Origin: Psychrobacter coccoides
GTDB taxonomy: Bacteria; Pseudomonadota; Gammaproteobacteria; Pseudomonadales; Moraxellaceae
Length of the DNA stretch: 64,000 nt
NCBI RefSeq assembly: GCF_017498085.1
Contig: NZ_JAGBKM010000011.1
Coordinates: 35,531-99,530, forward strand
Direction: 5' to 3'
In this document: positions 18,419 through 27,511 of the stretch, piece after piece
Layout of the letters: the number at the start of each line of letters is the position of its first letter
How positions within the stretch are numbered: the stretch's first letter is position 1
Translations under genes and position numbers: made by a program
The notes under the pieces: generated by a model
What the model saw: the letters and a program-made list of their open reading frames with translations, nothing else
Told to the model about the DNA's origin: nothing
The model's database searches: none

Positions 18419-19369
18419 TTATGGATGATTCTCTAAAAAACGCTGCAGTTTTAGTTGCTCATCTGAAGTGAGGGTACTGGTAATATCTATCAAAAACACC
18501 TCCTTTAGCTGGGTCAATAGGGTATCCAAGTCTTCTAGAATAGTACTTTTACTGGCTTCTCCCAACTGATGACGCTGATATTTATTATTTAACAGCGTAT
18601 GCCTGATACCATGTTTATCAAGCCTTGAAGCCATAAGCCTACTTTTAAAAGGCGATTTAGGATAAGTGGAGATGTACCAACTACCGACAACCATATCTAT
18701 TTGAGTTTGCGGTAATAGATCAAAAACATAGAGCATCTGCCACTCTGCTTTGACTTCGCAGCATAAGATATAGCGCTCATAATTTACTCGAGTATGGGGG
18801 AGTATCGGATTCTCAGTTTGATTATCAAAGCTGTCATCCTTAATGATTTTATAGCGTCCATGCGGCGTGGTTTGTATCTGTGGCTCGGGCTGAGCGTTGT
18901 TCTTTTGCTCGCCAGATTGTTGATTTTCTTGATGATAGGAAAACAATAGAGGTGCACTGGGCACTAGACCACCGAAACCTACATCGACCAAATAATTTTG
19001 TTTATCAATAGTCACCACCAATGCCATATGAGTGCGAGCATTACGGGGCTCGAGTTGGTTGTTTATAATCACGATGCCCGTGATAATACGTGCCTCATAA
19101 TCCAAATGGCGCAGCAAAGATAAAAATAGACCATTGAGCTCATAACAGTAGCCGCCTAAACCTCGCACCACTAACTTGTCATAGATTGTCTCTTCTTTTA
19201 GGTCAACGGGTCTGTCCAAAATGGTGGTGACGCTTTGAAAGGCATATTGTGTTAAATGTGCTAACTGTAACCGTTTTAGAGTGTCCAAGTCAGGAGTAAG
19301 CGACTGATTAATCTCTGACTCTGTAAATCCCAACTGCTCAAGATAATGTTTATAGTTAATGTCACTCAT
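18419..19369 (-). CDS. nat: Arylamine N-acetyltransferase
   Basis: Transfers acetyl from acetyl-CoA to arylamines and hydrazines through a cysteine-protease-like triad. The triad is visible: Cys75 in GGYCYELNG, His114 in ARTHMAL, Asp129 in LVDVGFGG. The 316 residues exceed the usual 270-285 because of a polar insert at about 145-175 rich in Gln, Glu and Asn, right after the catalytic core. It is divergent from comM with a 151-nt intergenic region. Physiological substrate unknown. Confidence 0.9.
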   Translation of the reverse strand: MSDINYKHYLEQLGFTESEINQSLTPDLDTLKRLQLAHLTQYAFQSVTTILDRPVDLKEETIYDKLVVRGLGGYCYELNGLFLSLLRHLDYEARIITGIVIINNQLEPRNARTHMALVVTIDKQNYLVDVGFGGLVPSAPLLFSYHQENQQSGEQKNNAQPEPQIQTTPHGRYKIIKDDSFDNQTENPILPHTRVNYERYILCCEVKAEWQMLYVFDLLPQTQIDMVVGSWYISTYPKSPFKSRLMASRLDKHGIRHTLLNNKYQRHQLGEASKSTILEDLDTLLTQLKEVFLIDITSTLTSDEQLKLQRFLENHP

Positions 19370-19520
19370 AGAAATTCTCAGAATCTTATATTTGAATCGA
19401 CTGTCTTATGTTTTAATTTTACCACTCAAAATCTATTATTATTCTAAATAATAAAGCACACTATTTGCGCACAGTTAATGAATACTCTATTATCAAGATT
19501 CTTACTATCAGGACACGCTC

Positions 19521-21089
19521 ATGTCGTTTGCTCAAGTCTATACTCGCTCCGTCGTTGGCCTGCATGCGCCAAAAGTCATCATTGAGGTGCATTTATCACA
19601 AGGCTTGCCAGCGCTTACTATCGTAGGTCTGCCAGAAGCGGCCGTACGTGAAAGCAAAGATAGAGTGCGCTCGGCGATTTTAAATTCAGGATTTCAATTT
19701 CCCAATCGCCGCTTGACGATTAACTTAGCACCAGCAGACCTGCCAAAAGATGGCGCAAGGCTAGACTTGCCGATAGCCATTGGTATCTTGGCCGCCAGTG
19801 GGCAGTTAGAGCCAGAAGTGTTGTCAGGGTTTGAGTTTATCGGTGAGCTGGCGCTAAATGGCAATCTGCGGCAAGTGACAGGCAGCTTGGCTGTCGCTCG
19901 AGCGATAAAAGCAGAGGCGTTGGCGGCACAGGCAGTGCAAGCATCAAAAATCAATGACCCACAACTGAGTGAGCCAAGACAAACAGTGCAGTTAATCGTA
20001 CCGATAGATAATGGTGCAGAAGCCAGCCGGGTCGAGGGAGTAGGGATATTAGGCGCTCAGAGTCTCAAAGCAGTTTGTGACCATCTACAGGCGTTGACTG
20101 ATCCAAGCGGCGCTTATGAGAGTTTGGAGGCAGTCCTACCCAGTGCAACTCCACAGCACGTAGGCTATAAAGTAGACTTGGCCGATGTCAAAGGTCAGCA
20201 CCATGCTAGACGAGCCTTGGAGATCGCCGCTGCAGGTGGTCATTCGCTATTATTCACAGGGCCGCCAGGTTCGGGCAAGACCTTGATGGCATCGCGGCTA
20301 CCGACTATCCTACCTGATTTAAGTGACGAAGATGCATTAGAGGTTGCCAGTACCTACTCAGTGGCAGACAGCGACTATGATTATGGCACTCGACCCTTTC
20401 GCCAAGTCCATCACACTATATCAGCCGTGGCTTTGGTCGGAGGGGGTTCACGCCCCAAACCTGGCGAGATTACCCTTGCGAACAAGGGCGTTTTGTTTCT
20501 CGATGAATTACCAGAGTTTGATCGTACGGTATTAGAAGTATTGCGTCAGCCGCTTGAGGCCAAGCAAATCACCATCAGTCGTGCCAACTCACAGATGACC
20601 TTTCCAGCCAACTTTCAACTGGTGGCGGCGATGAACCCTTGTCCGTGTGGCTATGATGGGGATGGCTCAGGGCGCTGTCGCTGTCGTCCTGAGCAAATCA
20701 AGCGTTATCAAGATAAGCTCTCAGGACCGCTATTAGATAGGATTGACCTACACATTACCGTTCCTGCACTACCTATTGCTGATTTACAAAACAGTCAAGC
20801 TGGTGAAGCTTCCGAACAAGTACGTACTCGGGTGGCAGAGGCACATGAGCGACAACTGTCACGACAAAAAAAGGTCAATAATGAGCTCAGTCCGAGCGAG
20901 CTTGATCAGTTTATAAAGCTAGGAGAGGCAGAGCAGCAGTTGTTACAGATGGCTCAGCAACGCCTTAACTTGTCTGCTCGTGGTTATCATCGTGTACTAC
21001 GTGTGGCACGGACGATTGCCGATCTTGCTGCTAGCAATGACATTACTAGCGCTCATGTATCCGAGGCATTGAGCTATCGTAGTAAGTGA
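19521..21089 (+). CDS. comM: ComM/YifB-family Mg-chelatase-like AAA+ ATPase
   Basis: Hexameric helicase that promotes branch migration during natural transformation (shown for ComM in Vibrio and Acinetobacter). 522 residues. Seen: an N-terminal Lon-like ChlI domain (VVGLHAPKVIIEVHLSQGLPALTIVGLPEAAVRESKDRVR), the Walker A motif GPPGSGKT, Walker B VLFLDELPEFDR, MNPCPCGYDG zinc-like cysteine motif, and sensor elements. An insert of about 15-20 residues falls near residue 145-160. It stands alone, convergent with the cytochrome operon with only 43 nt between stops. With dprA it supports competence. Confidence 0.93.
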   Translation: MSFAQVYTRSVVGLHAPKVIIEVHLSQGLPALTIVGLPEAAVRESKDRVRSAILNSGFQFPNRRLTINLAPADLPKDGARLDLPIAIGILAASGQLEPEVLSGFEFIGELALNGNLRQVTGSLAVARAIKAEALAAQAVQASKINDPQLSEPRQTVQLIVPIDNGAEASRVEGVGILGAQSLKAVCDHLQALTDPSGAYESLEAVLPSATPQHVGYKVDLADVKGQHHARRALEIAAAGGHSLLFTGPPGSGKTLMASRLPTILPDLSDEDALEVASTYSVADSDYDYGTRPFRQVHHTISAVALVGGGSRPKPGEITLANKGVLFLDELPEFDRTVLEVLRQPLEAKQITISRANSQMTFPANFQLVAAMNPCPCGYDGDGSGRCRCRPEQIKRYQDKLSGPLLDRIDLHITVPALPIADLQNSQAGEASEQVRTRVAEAHERQLSRQKKVNNELSPSELDQFIKLGEAEQQLLQMAQQRLNLSARGYHRVLRVARTIADLAASNDITSAHVSEALSYRSK

Positions 21090-21132
21090 ATATCTACTAA
21101 GCGTCATGCCGAGGATCAATATACCAAACGGG

Positions 21133-21777
21133 TTAGACACTGGGGTCTGCATTTGGCGGCTTAGCATGTCTTAATTTTTCTACATCTTCAGCAGTTACGG
21201 TTTCATCAAAATCATTAAGCTCATTCATCACATACTGAGTGACTGCTGCCATCTGCTCATCATTCATCATCGTATGGAACGAGGGCATACCACGGAAGCC
21301 ATTGATTAAGATGTTGATGGTATAATATTTGGACTCCATCTTGCTGTTATTGGCCAGTGGTGGATAGTAGCCTGCACCAAATGCCCCTTCACCCTCATGC
21401 ATATGACAGCCAGCACAGGAGTCATGATAGAGCTTTTTGCCGTCGGTCGTCACAAAAGCATTGGTGCCTTCGAACTTAGCTTCCCATTCAGTAAGGTCGG
21501 GGTCGTTTGCCATACTTGGTAGTGAGCTCGCATCAACGATATTGACTTTAGGCGCTCGCAGCTCTTCACGGGTCATATAGACACCGCCCCAAGCGCCAGT
21601 ATTACGGCTCTCTTGATAGTCTAGCGCTTGCGCTGCCTCTTGTTCTTGTTTGCTTGCCACTGTCTCAGCATCATCTGCTCGCTGACTACAACCTGATAAT
21701 GCAGTGATGCTGCCTAAACTTAGCAACAGGAGCGCAACTGCTTTGGATTTCATGCTTTCCATGATTGTATTGTCCAT
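21133..21777 (-). CDS. Monohaem c-type cytochrome lipoprotein
   Basis: 214 residues. A lipoprotein signal peptide ends in the lipobox LSGC (Cys30), predicting a membrane-tethered periplasmic protein. One haem c motif, CAGCH (121-125), lies in a class I cytochrome c domain whose distal ligand is probably a Met in GFRGMPSFHTMM. AGAGG five nt before the ATG at 21777 fixes the start. It is the last gene of an apparent operon with the flavoprotein and the three-haem cytochrome. Its likely job is to take electrons from the flavoprotein; inferred from context. Confidence 0.87.
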   Translation of the reverse strand: MDNTIMESMKSKAVALLLLSLGSITALSGCSQRADDAETVASKQEQEAAQALDYQESRNTGAWGGVYMTREELRAPKVNIVDASSLPSMANDPDLTEWEAKFEGTNAFVTTDGKKLYHDSCAGCHMHEGEGAFGAGYYPPLANNSKMESKYYTINILINGFRGMPSFHTMMNDEQMAAVTQYVMNELNDFDETVTAEDVEKLRHAKPPNADPSV

Positions 21778-21847
21778 GATTGCCTCTGAATTTTTATCGT
21801 TATAAGTTGAACCACATCGTTATAATGGCTTGGTTGTGCTAAATAAA

Positions 21848-23464
21848 CTAACCAAGCATTTTGGCTTTTTTGTGTAGGCGATTGGCAGTATCTAAACCAG
21901 ACAAAATAGCGCCTTCTAACCAAGCAGGAATGTGTGAGCAATGTTCGCCCGTCAGCACGATACGGTTGTCGATACTACAAAGCGTATCGTAATGTTGATC
22001 ACGACTAGAGTCACTCCAAATACCATAACATCCTAAAGTCCAAGGAATGCGGTGCCATACTACCGAAGTGCCCGAGCGGAACTCTTTTGGATACTGTGGA
22101 TGAATATACTTACCGTAGGCAAGCGCTACATTGATACGCTCTTGCGGCGTCAAGGTATTAAACTTATAAGAAGTAGCGCCGAAGCCATACGCCCCTAGCA
22201 GTACGCCCGTGCCATCTTTAAACATATTGCCGGATGGATAGGAAATTTGTCTGATCGGCATGTCAGTATAGGTGACACCGCCATAGATCCATTCGTCCTC
22301 TTCCCAAAAGCGGCGCTTAAACTCTAACCCTACTTTATAGGAGGTGTCGTAAGGCACTGCTGCCATCGCTTGTTTCATGGGTTTTGAGACATTGATATCA
22401 ATCTGGGTCAATACCGTTAGGGGAATATTACAGATACACCAGTCGGCACGTACGGTTTTCATTGGGCCTTCTGGATTATTGCTATCGACATAATTGACCG
22501 TTACGCCACTGTCATCTTGATGAATCTTAGTGACTTTGGCATTGAACTCAATCATATCAGCACATTCACGGGTGAATGCTTCACCGATTTTTTCCATCCC
22601 GCCAACGGGCTGAAACATGGTAGGCTGGTGACCGTAGGTGGTATGCTCACCGTAAATATCCGCCCACATGCCTGAACTTAATATCTCGCTAATGGGTAGC
22701 GGTTTTGAGGGCTGTGCATTTGGCATTAAGCCGCCACCTGGAAAAACACTAAAGCCACGATGCTTGGTCGTTGCATTACTAGCACGGTAGCGAAAGTCCT
22801 TATCAAGGACACCCCAGCCTCGCAAACCTTCTAGCAGTTTTTCTTTATCTTCACTATTGACTGAGCGATCGAGCCCGCCGACATTTACAGATTTTGATAG
22901 CAGCTCAGAGACATGACCTCTGATGTCATTTTTGACATCGCCCAGACGCTGCGGCACCCCATTAAAGTGGTCAGTACGATGCAAGTAAGCACGGTCGTTG
23001 GTCTGAATAAAGGGTTGCAGCTCTACGCCAAACTTTTTGCAGTAGTGAAACACAGCATAATGATGGCTTGGCAAGCGCCATGGACCACCATTCAAATAGT
23101 TACCCTCTTCAAAGTCACAAGTGACCTCTTCGCCGCCAAGCTCAGTATATTTTTCCCCACCGTTTAGCGACCAGCAGCGACCACCGCCACGGTTTTGATA
23201 CTCAAGTACTTTGACATCGTAGCCTGCTTTACGCAGCTCATAGGCGGCAGTTAGGCCGCCAAGACCTGCACCAAGGATGACAATACTGGCACCAGGAGGC
23301 GCACCTTCTAAGTCCATAGATTCTTTGAAGGTAGATTCTGAGGCAAACCCTAAAGTGGTCATTGCCTGATACATGGCGGTTGCTCCGGCTGTTTTACCGA
23401 TCATCGAGAGCAGTTGACGCCGTGTGGGTGATTGAAGCATATCTTTCATGTCTTTCATTTCCAT
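21848..23464 (-). CDS. Tat-exported flavin amine oxidase/dehydrogenase family protein
   Basis: 538 residues of the flavin-containing amine oxidoreductase family. The N terminus has a twin-arginine signal (SPTRRQLLSMIG, Arg15-Arg16, then a hydrophobic stretch), so the folded FAD protein is likely exported. Seen: the FAD Rossmann motif VILGAGLGGLTAAYELRKAG (about 62-81), GGGRCWSLNGG, and the C-terminal FAD-closing motif GEHCSHIPAWLEGAILSG. Flanking cytochrome genes suggest it passes electrons to cytochrome c and not O2, like the nicotine enzyme NicA2. The substrate could be an amine or amino acid; nothing in the sequence decides this. 70 nt precede the lipoprotein cytochrome gene. Confidence 0.88.
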   Translation of the reverse strand: MEMKDMKDMLQSPTRRQLLSMIGKTAGATAMYQAMTTLGFASESTFKESMDLEGAPPGASIVILGAGLGGLTAAYELRKAGYDVKVLEYQNRGGGRCWSLNGGEKYTELGGEEVTCDFEEGNYLNGGPWRLPSHHYAVFHYCKKFGVELQPFIQTNDRAYLHRTDHFNGVPQRLGDVKNDIRGHVSELLSKSVNVGGLDRSVNSEDKEKLLEGLRGWGVLDKDFRYRASNATTKHRGFSVFPGGGLMPNAQPSKPLPISEILSSGMWADIYGEHTTYGHQPTMFQPVGGMEKIGEAFTRECADMIEFNAKVTKIHQDDSGVTVNYVDSNNPEGPMKTVRADWCICNIPLTVLTQIDINVSKPMKQAMAAVPYDTSYKVGLEFKRRFWEEDEWIYGGVTYTDMPIRQISYPSGNMFKDGTGVLLGAYGFGATSYKFNTLTPQERINVALAYGKYIHPQYPKEFRSGTSVVWHRIPWTLGCYGIWSDSSRDQHYDTLCSIDNRIVLTGEHCSHIPAWLEGAILSGLDTANRLHKKAKMLG

Positions 23465-23568
23465 GTCCTTTTGGTATGACGTTCAGTTATTATGGTTTGT
23501 CTTTTTATTTACCGTTATGTCAGTGACCCTAAATTTTATTATCAAATCATTTTTAGCAAAAACTTGTC

Positions 23569-25008
23569 TTATTGATGACGTCTACTGCGTACAATAGCCC
23601 GAATAATAAAGAAGACGATGACAAGGGCGACAATAATACCGATAACTGCCAGTAGGCCTGCGTATTTGATCAAAAACGGTCTTTGGTCTACGCCCACTGC
23701 GATACGATTGACATCAGCTGCATCCACATCACTACTGGTCAAACCACCGAAGTTGATGCGGACATAGTTGGCGATACTGGCCACTTGCTCGTCATTTAGC
23801 TCATCAGCAAACCCTGGCATGATGGGCGAGGTATTGGTACTGCCTTCTATCCCGTGCAAAATCATATTGACTAACGCATCAGGTTTTTCACGGCGAATAC
23901 TACTTAAACCGACGATAGGCGAGTACTGAGCATCAGGCTGACCATAACCATCAACGCCATGACAGCTGGCACAGGTGGCCAAATATAAAGCTTCAGGTGA
24001 GTGACTACCATTCGCTACCTCTGCTTTAGCCTCAGCCAAATATCTCTTTTGGGCGACCAAATCATGAGTGATTGACTCATTTATTGGACTGGGTAAGCGT
24101 GAGGCATCGACTGCAGTGACCTTATCATCCGTCTGAATGGCAGGCACTGCTTTTAGGTAAGAAGCAATGGCTCCTAAGTCCTCATTCTTTAGGTAGCGAG
24201 TACTGTGAGCGACGGCCTCTCCCATAGGACCACCAGCAAAGGCGCGTTGATCAAGCTCACCGGTACGTAAATAAGTGACAATATCTTGCTCGCTCCAACT
24301 GCCGATACCGCTAGATTTATCAGGGGTAATATTTGGTGCATACCATGACCCAAGTGGTGCTCCTGATAAATACTTACTGGTATCAAAGCCCATCGTACTA
24401 TTACGTGGTGTATGACAAGTACCACAATGCCCCAAAGTATCCACTAAATACTCACCACGTTGCTGGGTTTCAGTTAGACCCTCACGTGGGGTGGTAGCAG
24501 GTATATTAAGCACATTCCAGCCCAGCATGAGCGTGCGAATATTAAAGGGAAAGGGTAGATCCGTTTTATAATCGGGTGCCTGATCATAGACGGGTACTGT
24601 CTGCAGATAAGCAAATAGCGCACTAATGTCTTCATCAGTCATACTATTGTAAGAAGGGTAAGGCATGGCTGGATATAGCATGTGATCAGGCGCACGTCCT
24701 TTTTGCAGCGCCTTTTTTAGATCTGCTTCAGTATAGTTGCCAATACCATAACGTTTAGAGGGGGTAATATTGGTGGCATAGATACTGCCCATAGGGGTTT
24801 CGATGGCTACACCGCCGGTATAGTCTTCACGGTGGCATGCCATACAGTCGGCGGCACGTGCAATATATGCCCCCTTATTGACCAAATCACTATTGGCTGG
24901 GCTGACATTGGGTAAGTTCGCACTAGGAACACTTGCACCTTGAGCCATTGCGGCGCTAGAGGTGATACCGATGGCAAGCATCGACAACATCACAGAGAGT
25001 GGCTTCAT
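23569..25008 (-). CDS. Three-haem membrane-anchored cytochrome c (alcohol-dehydrogenase cytochrome subunit type)
   Basis: 479 residues from the ATG at 25008, which follows TGAGGAT. A Sec signal peptide (residues 1-22, ending AMAQG) leads into three cytochrome c domains with CMACH (55-59), CGTCH (195-199) and CASCH (346-350). One C-terminal transmembrane helix (about 450-472) is followed by a basic stop. This is the layout of the cytochrome subunit of periplasmic alcohol, aldehyde and gluconate dehydrogenases, which passes electrons to ubiquinone. Here its partner is a flavin amine oxidoreductase instead. It is the first gene of the operon. Confidence 0.9.
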   Translation of the reverse strand: MKPLSVMLSMLAIGITSSAAMAQGASVPSANLPNVSPANSDLVNKGAYIARAADCMACHREDYTGGVAIETPMGSIYATNITPSKRYGIGNYTEADLKKALQKGRAPDHMLYPAMPYPSYNSMTDEDISALFAYLQTVPVYDQAPDYKTDLPFPFNIRTLMLGWNVLNIPATTPREGLTETQQRGEYLVDTLGHCGTCHTPRNSTMGFDTSKYLSGAPLGSWYAPNITPDKSSGIGSWSEQDIVTYLRTGELDQRAFAGGPMGEAVAHSTRYLKNEDLGAIASYLKAVPAIQTDDKVTAVDASRLPSPINESITHDLVAQKRYLAEAKAEVANGSHSPEALYLATCASCHGVDGYGQPDAQYSPIVGLSSIRREKPDALVNMILHGIEGSTNTSPIMPGFADELNDEQVASIANYVRINFGGLTSSDVDAADVNRIAVGVDQRPFLIKYAGLLAVIGIIVALVIVFFIIRAIVRSRRHQ

Positions 25009-25139
25009 AATATCCTCATATAGCTGGCATATAGTGGCTATCAAAATTAAAAAAAGTAATATAAAACAATCATAAAAGCTTAAATATCACTCAATATAAA
25101 ATTCGCTTTTATGGCGCCGTGGTATAAGTTGATAATAGG

Positions 25140-25180
25140 AAGGATGGTAGAGAAGCGATTCTCCCATGTACACCATCCTT
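25140..25180 (-). promoter_or_regulatory. Nested stem-loop in the leader of the cytochrome/amine oxidoreductase operon
   Basis: Outer arms AAGGATGGT (25140-25148) and ACCATCCTT (25172-25180) are perfect complements. Inside, GAGAA (25150-25154) pairs with TTCTC (25159-25163) around GCGA. It sits about 130-170 nt before the cytochrome ATG. No T-run follows on either strand, so a plain terminator is unlikely. Confidence 0.5.
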
Positions 25181-25499
25181 GGTATACAAAGTATGGTTAT
25201 GACTGTTTTATGGTCATGACCTATATTGGTTTATTTTATGCTTTGTAAGTTATCAATATATGCTGGGCTTTATGGTACTTACTGTTTTTTTAACTTATGT
25301 TTACTATTTCTAAGATAAGACTATTTCGCTACTCTTGCTTGATTATTAACTTATTAGCTGTATATATTTACAAAAGTTTAAATAACCTACAGAGATGTTG
25401 TACAGGTGTCCATTGTTAATATTTTTAAATATATAATAATAAAAAATATTTTTATAAAACAATGTAAAACAATGACTTATAGGGTAATAACTAAGATTC

Positions 25500-25535
25500 A
25501 CCTTAATTGTGAATAAATATACTCACAATTAAGGT
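25500..25535. promoter_or_regulatory. 13-bp perfect inverted repeat, possible operator
   Basis: ACCTTAATTGTGA (25500-25512), a 10-nt AT spacer, and TCACAATTAAGGT (25523-25535). The arms are perfect and no poly-T follows. About 490 nt upstream of the cytochrome operon and 210 nt downstream of fhs. Confidence 0.45.
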
Positions 25536-25745
25536 AGAGATGGATCATGAATTACTGAGTTTGCTGGTTTTTTTGTATGTACATAAAATATACAAAGATA
25601 GAGGCTGTTTTTGGAGATAAAAAGGTTGAATCATAAAATTTAATAGGTAGCAACAGTGAAATGAGAATAATTAAAGATAGGGTTGAATATAAGTATTAAA
25701 TATCGAGAGGGGTAGGCAGCGGAGTACACATGCAAGTAGGCTTAT

Positions 25746-27455
25746 TCAAAATAAACCAATGATATTCCCCTTGTCATCTAAATCAATATGCTCAGCAGAA
25801 GGACGGTTGGGCAGACCGGGCATTTTCATAATAGGACCACAGATCACCACGATAAATCCAGCACCAGATGAAATACTGATATCACGTACATGAATATCAA
25901 AGCCAGTTGGTCGTCCAAGGCGTCTGGTATCATCACTCAAAGAGTACTGAGTCTTGGCGATACATACTGGCATCTTATCAAGGTTTAGAGCCTCTAAGCG
26001 ACGTATTTTGGCCATGGCTGAGCGACTGATATCGATGTCATCGGCACCATAGACCTTTTGAGCAATCGTGCGAATTTTATCAGCAATGCTGTTGTCACTG
26101 TCGTAAGCCAAGCGAAATTGGCTAGGTTTATGACTATTATCATTGAGCAGTTTAAGTAAAGTGTTGGCTAACTCTTCACCGCCAGCACCGCCTTTTTCCC
26201 ACACTTGCGTCAGCGCGACTTCTACGCCTCTGGATAGGCAGGCTTGTCGTACCAGATCAATCTCAGCGTCGGTATCACTGGCGAACTGATTGATGGCAAC
26301 GACTACGGGCAGTCCATAGACATCTTGCATGTTTTCGATATGCTTCATCAGATTTGGCAGACCTTGCTCAAGTGCTGGCAAGTCTTCAGTCGTTAGCTCG
26401 TCTTTAGCGACCCCACCATTGTATTTCAACGCTCTGATGGTGGCGACGATAACGGCCGCATCTGGCGTCAGTCCTGACAAGCGACACTTAATGTCACAGA
26501 ATTTTTGCGCACCAAGATCAGCGCCAAAACCTGCCTCAGTAAGGGTATAGTCGGCCAGATGCATGGCAACGCGGGTAGCAATGACAGAGTTACAGCCGTG
26601 GGCAATATTGGCAAATGGTCCGCCATGGACGATGGCCGGTGTACCCTCAATGGTTTGTACTAGGTTGGGCTTGATAGCTTCTTTTAGAAGCACTGCCATA
26701 GCGCCATGAGCATTGAGATCTTTGGCATAAATGGGCTGTTTGCGGTGGTTAAAAGCAACTAAAATATTACCTAAACGCTGTTTTAAGTCGCTCAAGTCTG
26801 TCGCTAAGCAAAAGATAGCCATTACTTCAGAGGCGACAGTGATATCGAAGCCATCTTCACGCATCACACCGTCTGTGGTTTTGCCAATGCCGCTGATAAT
26901 ATTACGCAGCTGGCGATCATTCATATCCACTGCTCGTCGCCAAAACACTTGTTTTGGGTCGATGTTGAGCGTATTACCTTGGTAGATATGGTTGTCAATC
27001 AGCGCTGCCAATAGGTTATTTGCTGCTCCAATGGCGTGAAAGTCTCCAGTAAAGTGCAGATTGATGTCTTCCATAGGTAGGACTTGCGCATAACCGCCGC
27101 CAGCTGCGCCACCTTTAATCCCAAACACTGGGCCGATGGATGGCTCACGTATGGCAACTGTTGTTCTCTCACCGCTTTTTTCTTGCTGATGAATGCGATT
27201 TAATGCATCAGCCAGGCCAATCGTAACCGTGGTCTTACCTTCACCAGCGGGTGTTGGGTTGATAGCAGTGACCAATATTAATTTGCTTTGCTTGCTTTTA
27301 GCCGGCATGGCAAACACATCAGTGGGGTTTATTTTTGCTTTATAATGCCCATAAGGCTCTATATTGACAGTTGATAAACCAAGCTTTTCAGCAATGAGGG
27401 TGATTGATTGTAAGGTGGTATTTTGGGCGATGGTGATGTCGCTAGGTACAGTCAT
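25746..27455 (-). CDS. fhs: Formate-tetrahydrofolate ligase
   Basis: Makes 10-formyl-THF from formate, THF and ATP, feeding one-carbon metabolism. 569 residues, near the family length of 555-560. Seen: the P-loop region TAINPTPAGEGKTTVTIGLADAL, REPSIGPVFGIKGGAAGGGYAQVLPMEDINLHFTGD, the EAGFGADLGAQKF segment, and PGLPNRPSAEHIDL near the C terminus. The ATG at 27455 is preferred to the TTG two codons earlier, though no strong ribosome-binding site is seen for either. Many gammaproteobacteria use PurU or GlyA-GcvT routes, and Fhs is patchily distributed. Confidence 0.95.
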   Translation of the reverse strand: MTVPSDITIAQNTTLQSITLIAEKLGLSTVNIEPYGHYKAKINPTDVFAMPAKSKQSKLILVTAINPTPAGEGKTTVTIGLADALNRIHQQEKSGERTTVAIREPSIGPVFGIKGGAAGGGYAQVLPMEDINLHFTGDFHAIGAANNLLAALIDNHIYQGNTLNIDPKQVFWRRAVDMNDRQLRNIISGIGKTTDGVMREDGFDITVASEVMAIFCLATDLSDLKQRLGNILVAFNHRKQPIYAKDLNAHGAMAVLLKEAIKPNLVQTIEGTPAIVHGGPFANIAHGCNSVIATRVAMHLADYTLTEAGFGADLGAQKFCDIKCRLSGLTPDAAVIVATIRALKYNGGVAKDELTTEDLPALEQGLPNLMKHIENMQDVYGLPVVVAINQFASDTDAEIDLVRQACLSRGVEVALTQVWEKGGAGGEELANTLLKLLNDNSHKPSQFRLAYDSDNSIADKIRTIAQKVYGADDIDISRSAMAKIRRLEALNLDKMPVCIAKTQYSLSDDTRRLGRPTGFDIHVRDISISSGAGFIVVICGPIMKMPGLPNRPSAEHIDLDDKGNIIGLF

Positions 27456-27511
27456 ACTCAAGGTCTCGTGACAGTCTTAAAGAATTGTAGATAGCATAGC
27501 GGCTGATTTAC

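Larger units (their letters stand above)
25009..25745. other. Long non-coding leader region between fhs and the cytochrome operon
   Basis: About 737 nt, strongly AT-rich, with no frame worth calling. It holds two notable dyads listed separately (25140-25180 and 25500-25535), and a near-palindrome GGTTATGAC...GTCATGACC at about 25194-25220. The promoter of the minus-strand cytochrome operon must lie here. No terminator with a T-run is evident after fhs. Confidence 0.5.

Noticed and set aside
25194..25220. GGTTATGAC...GTCATGACC near-palindrome
   Set aside because: Short, imperfect and in an AT-rich region with many such matches; mentioned but not called as a site.
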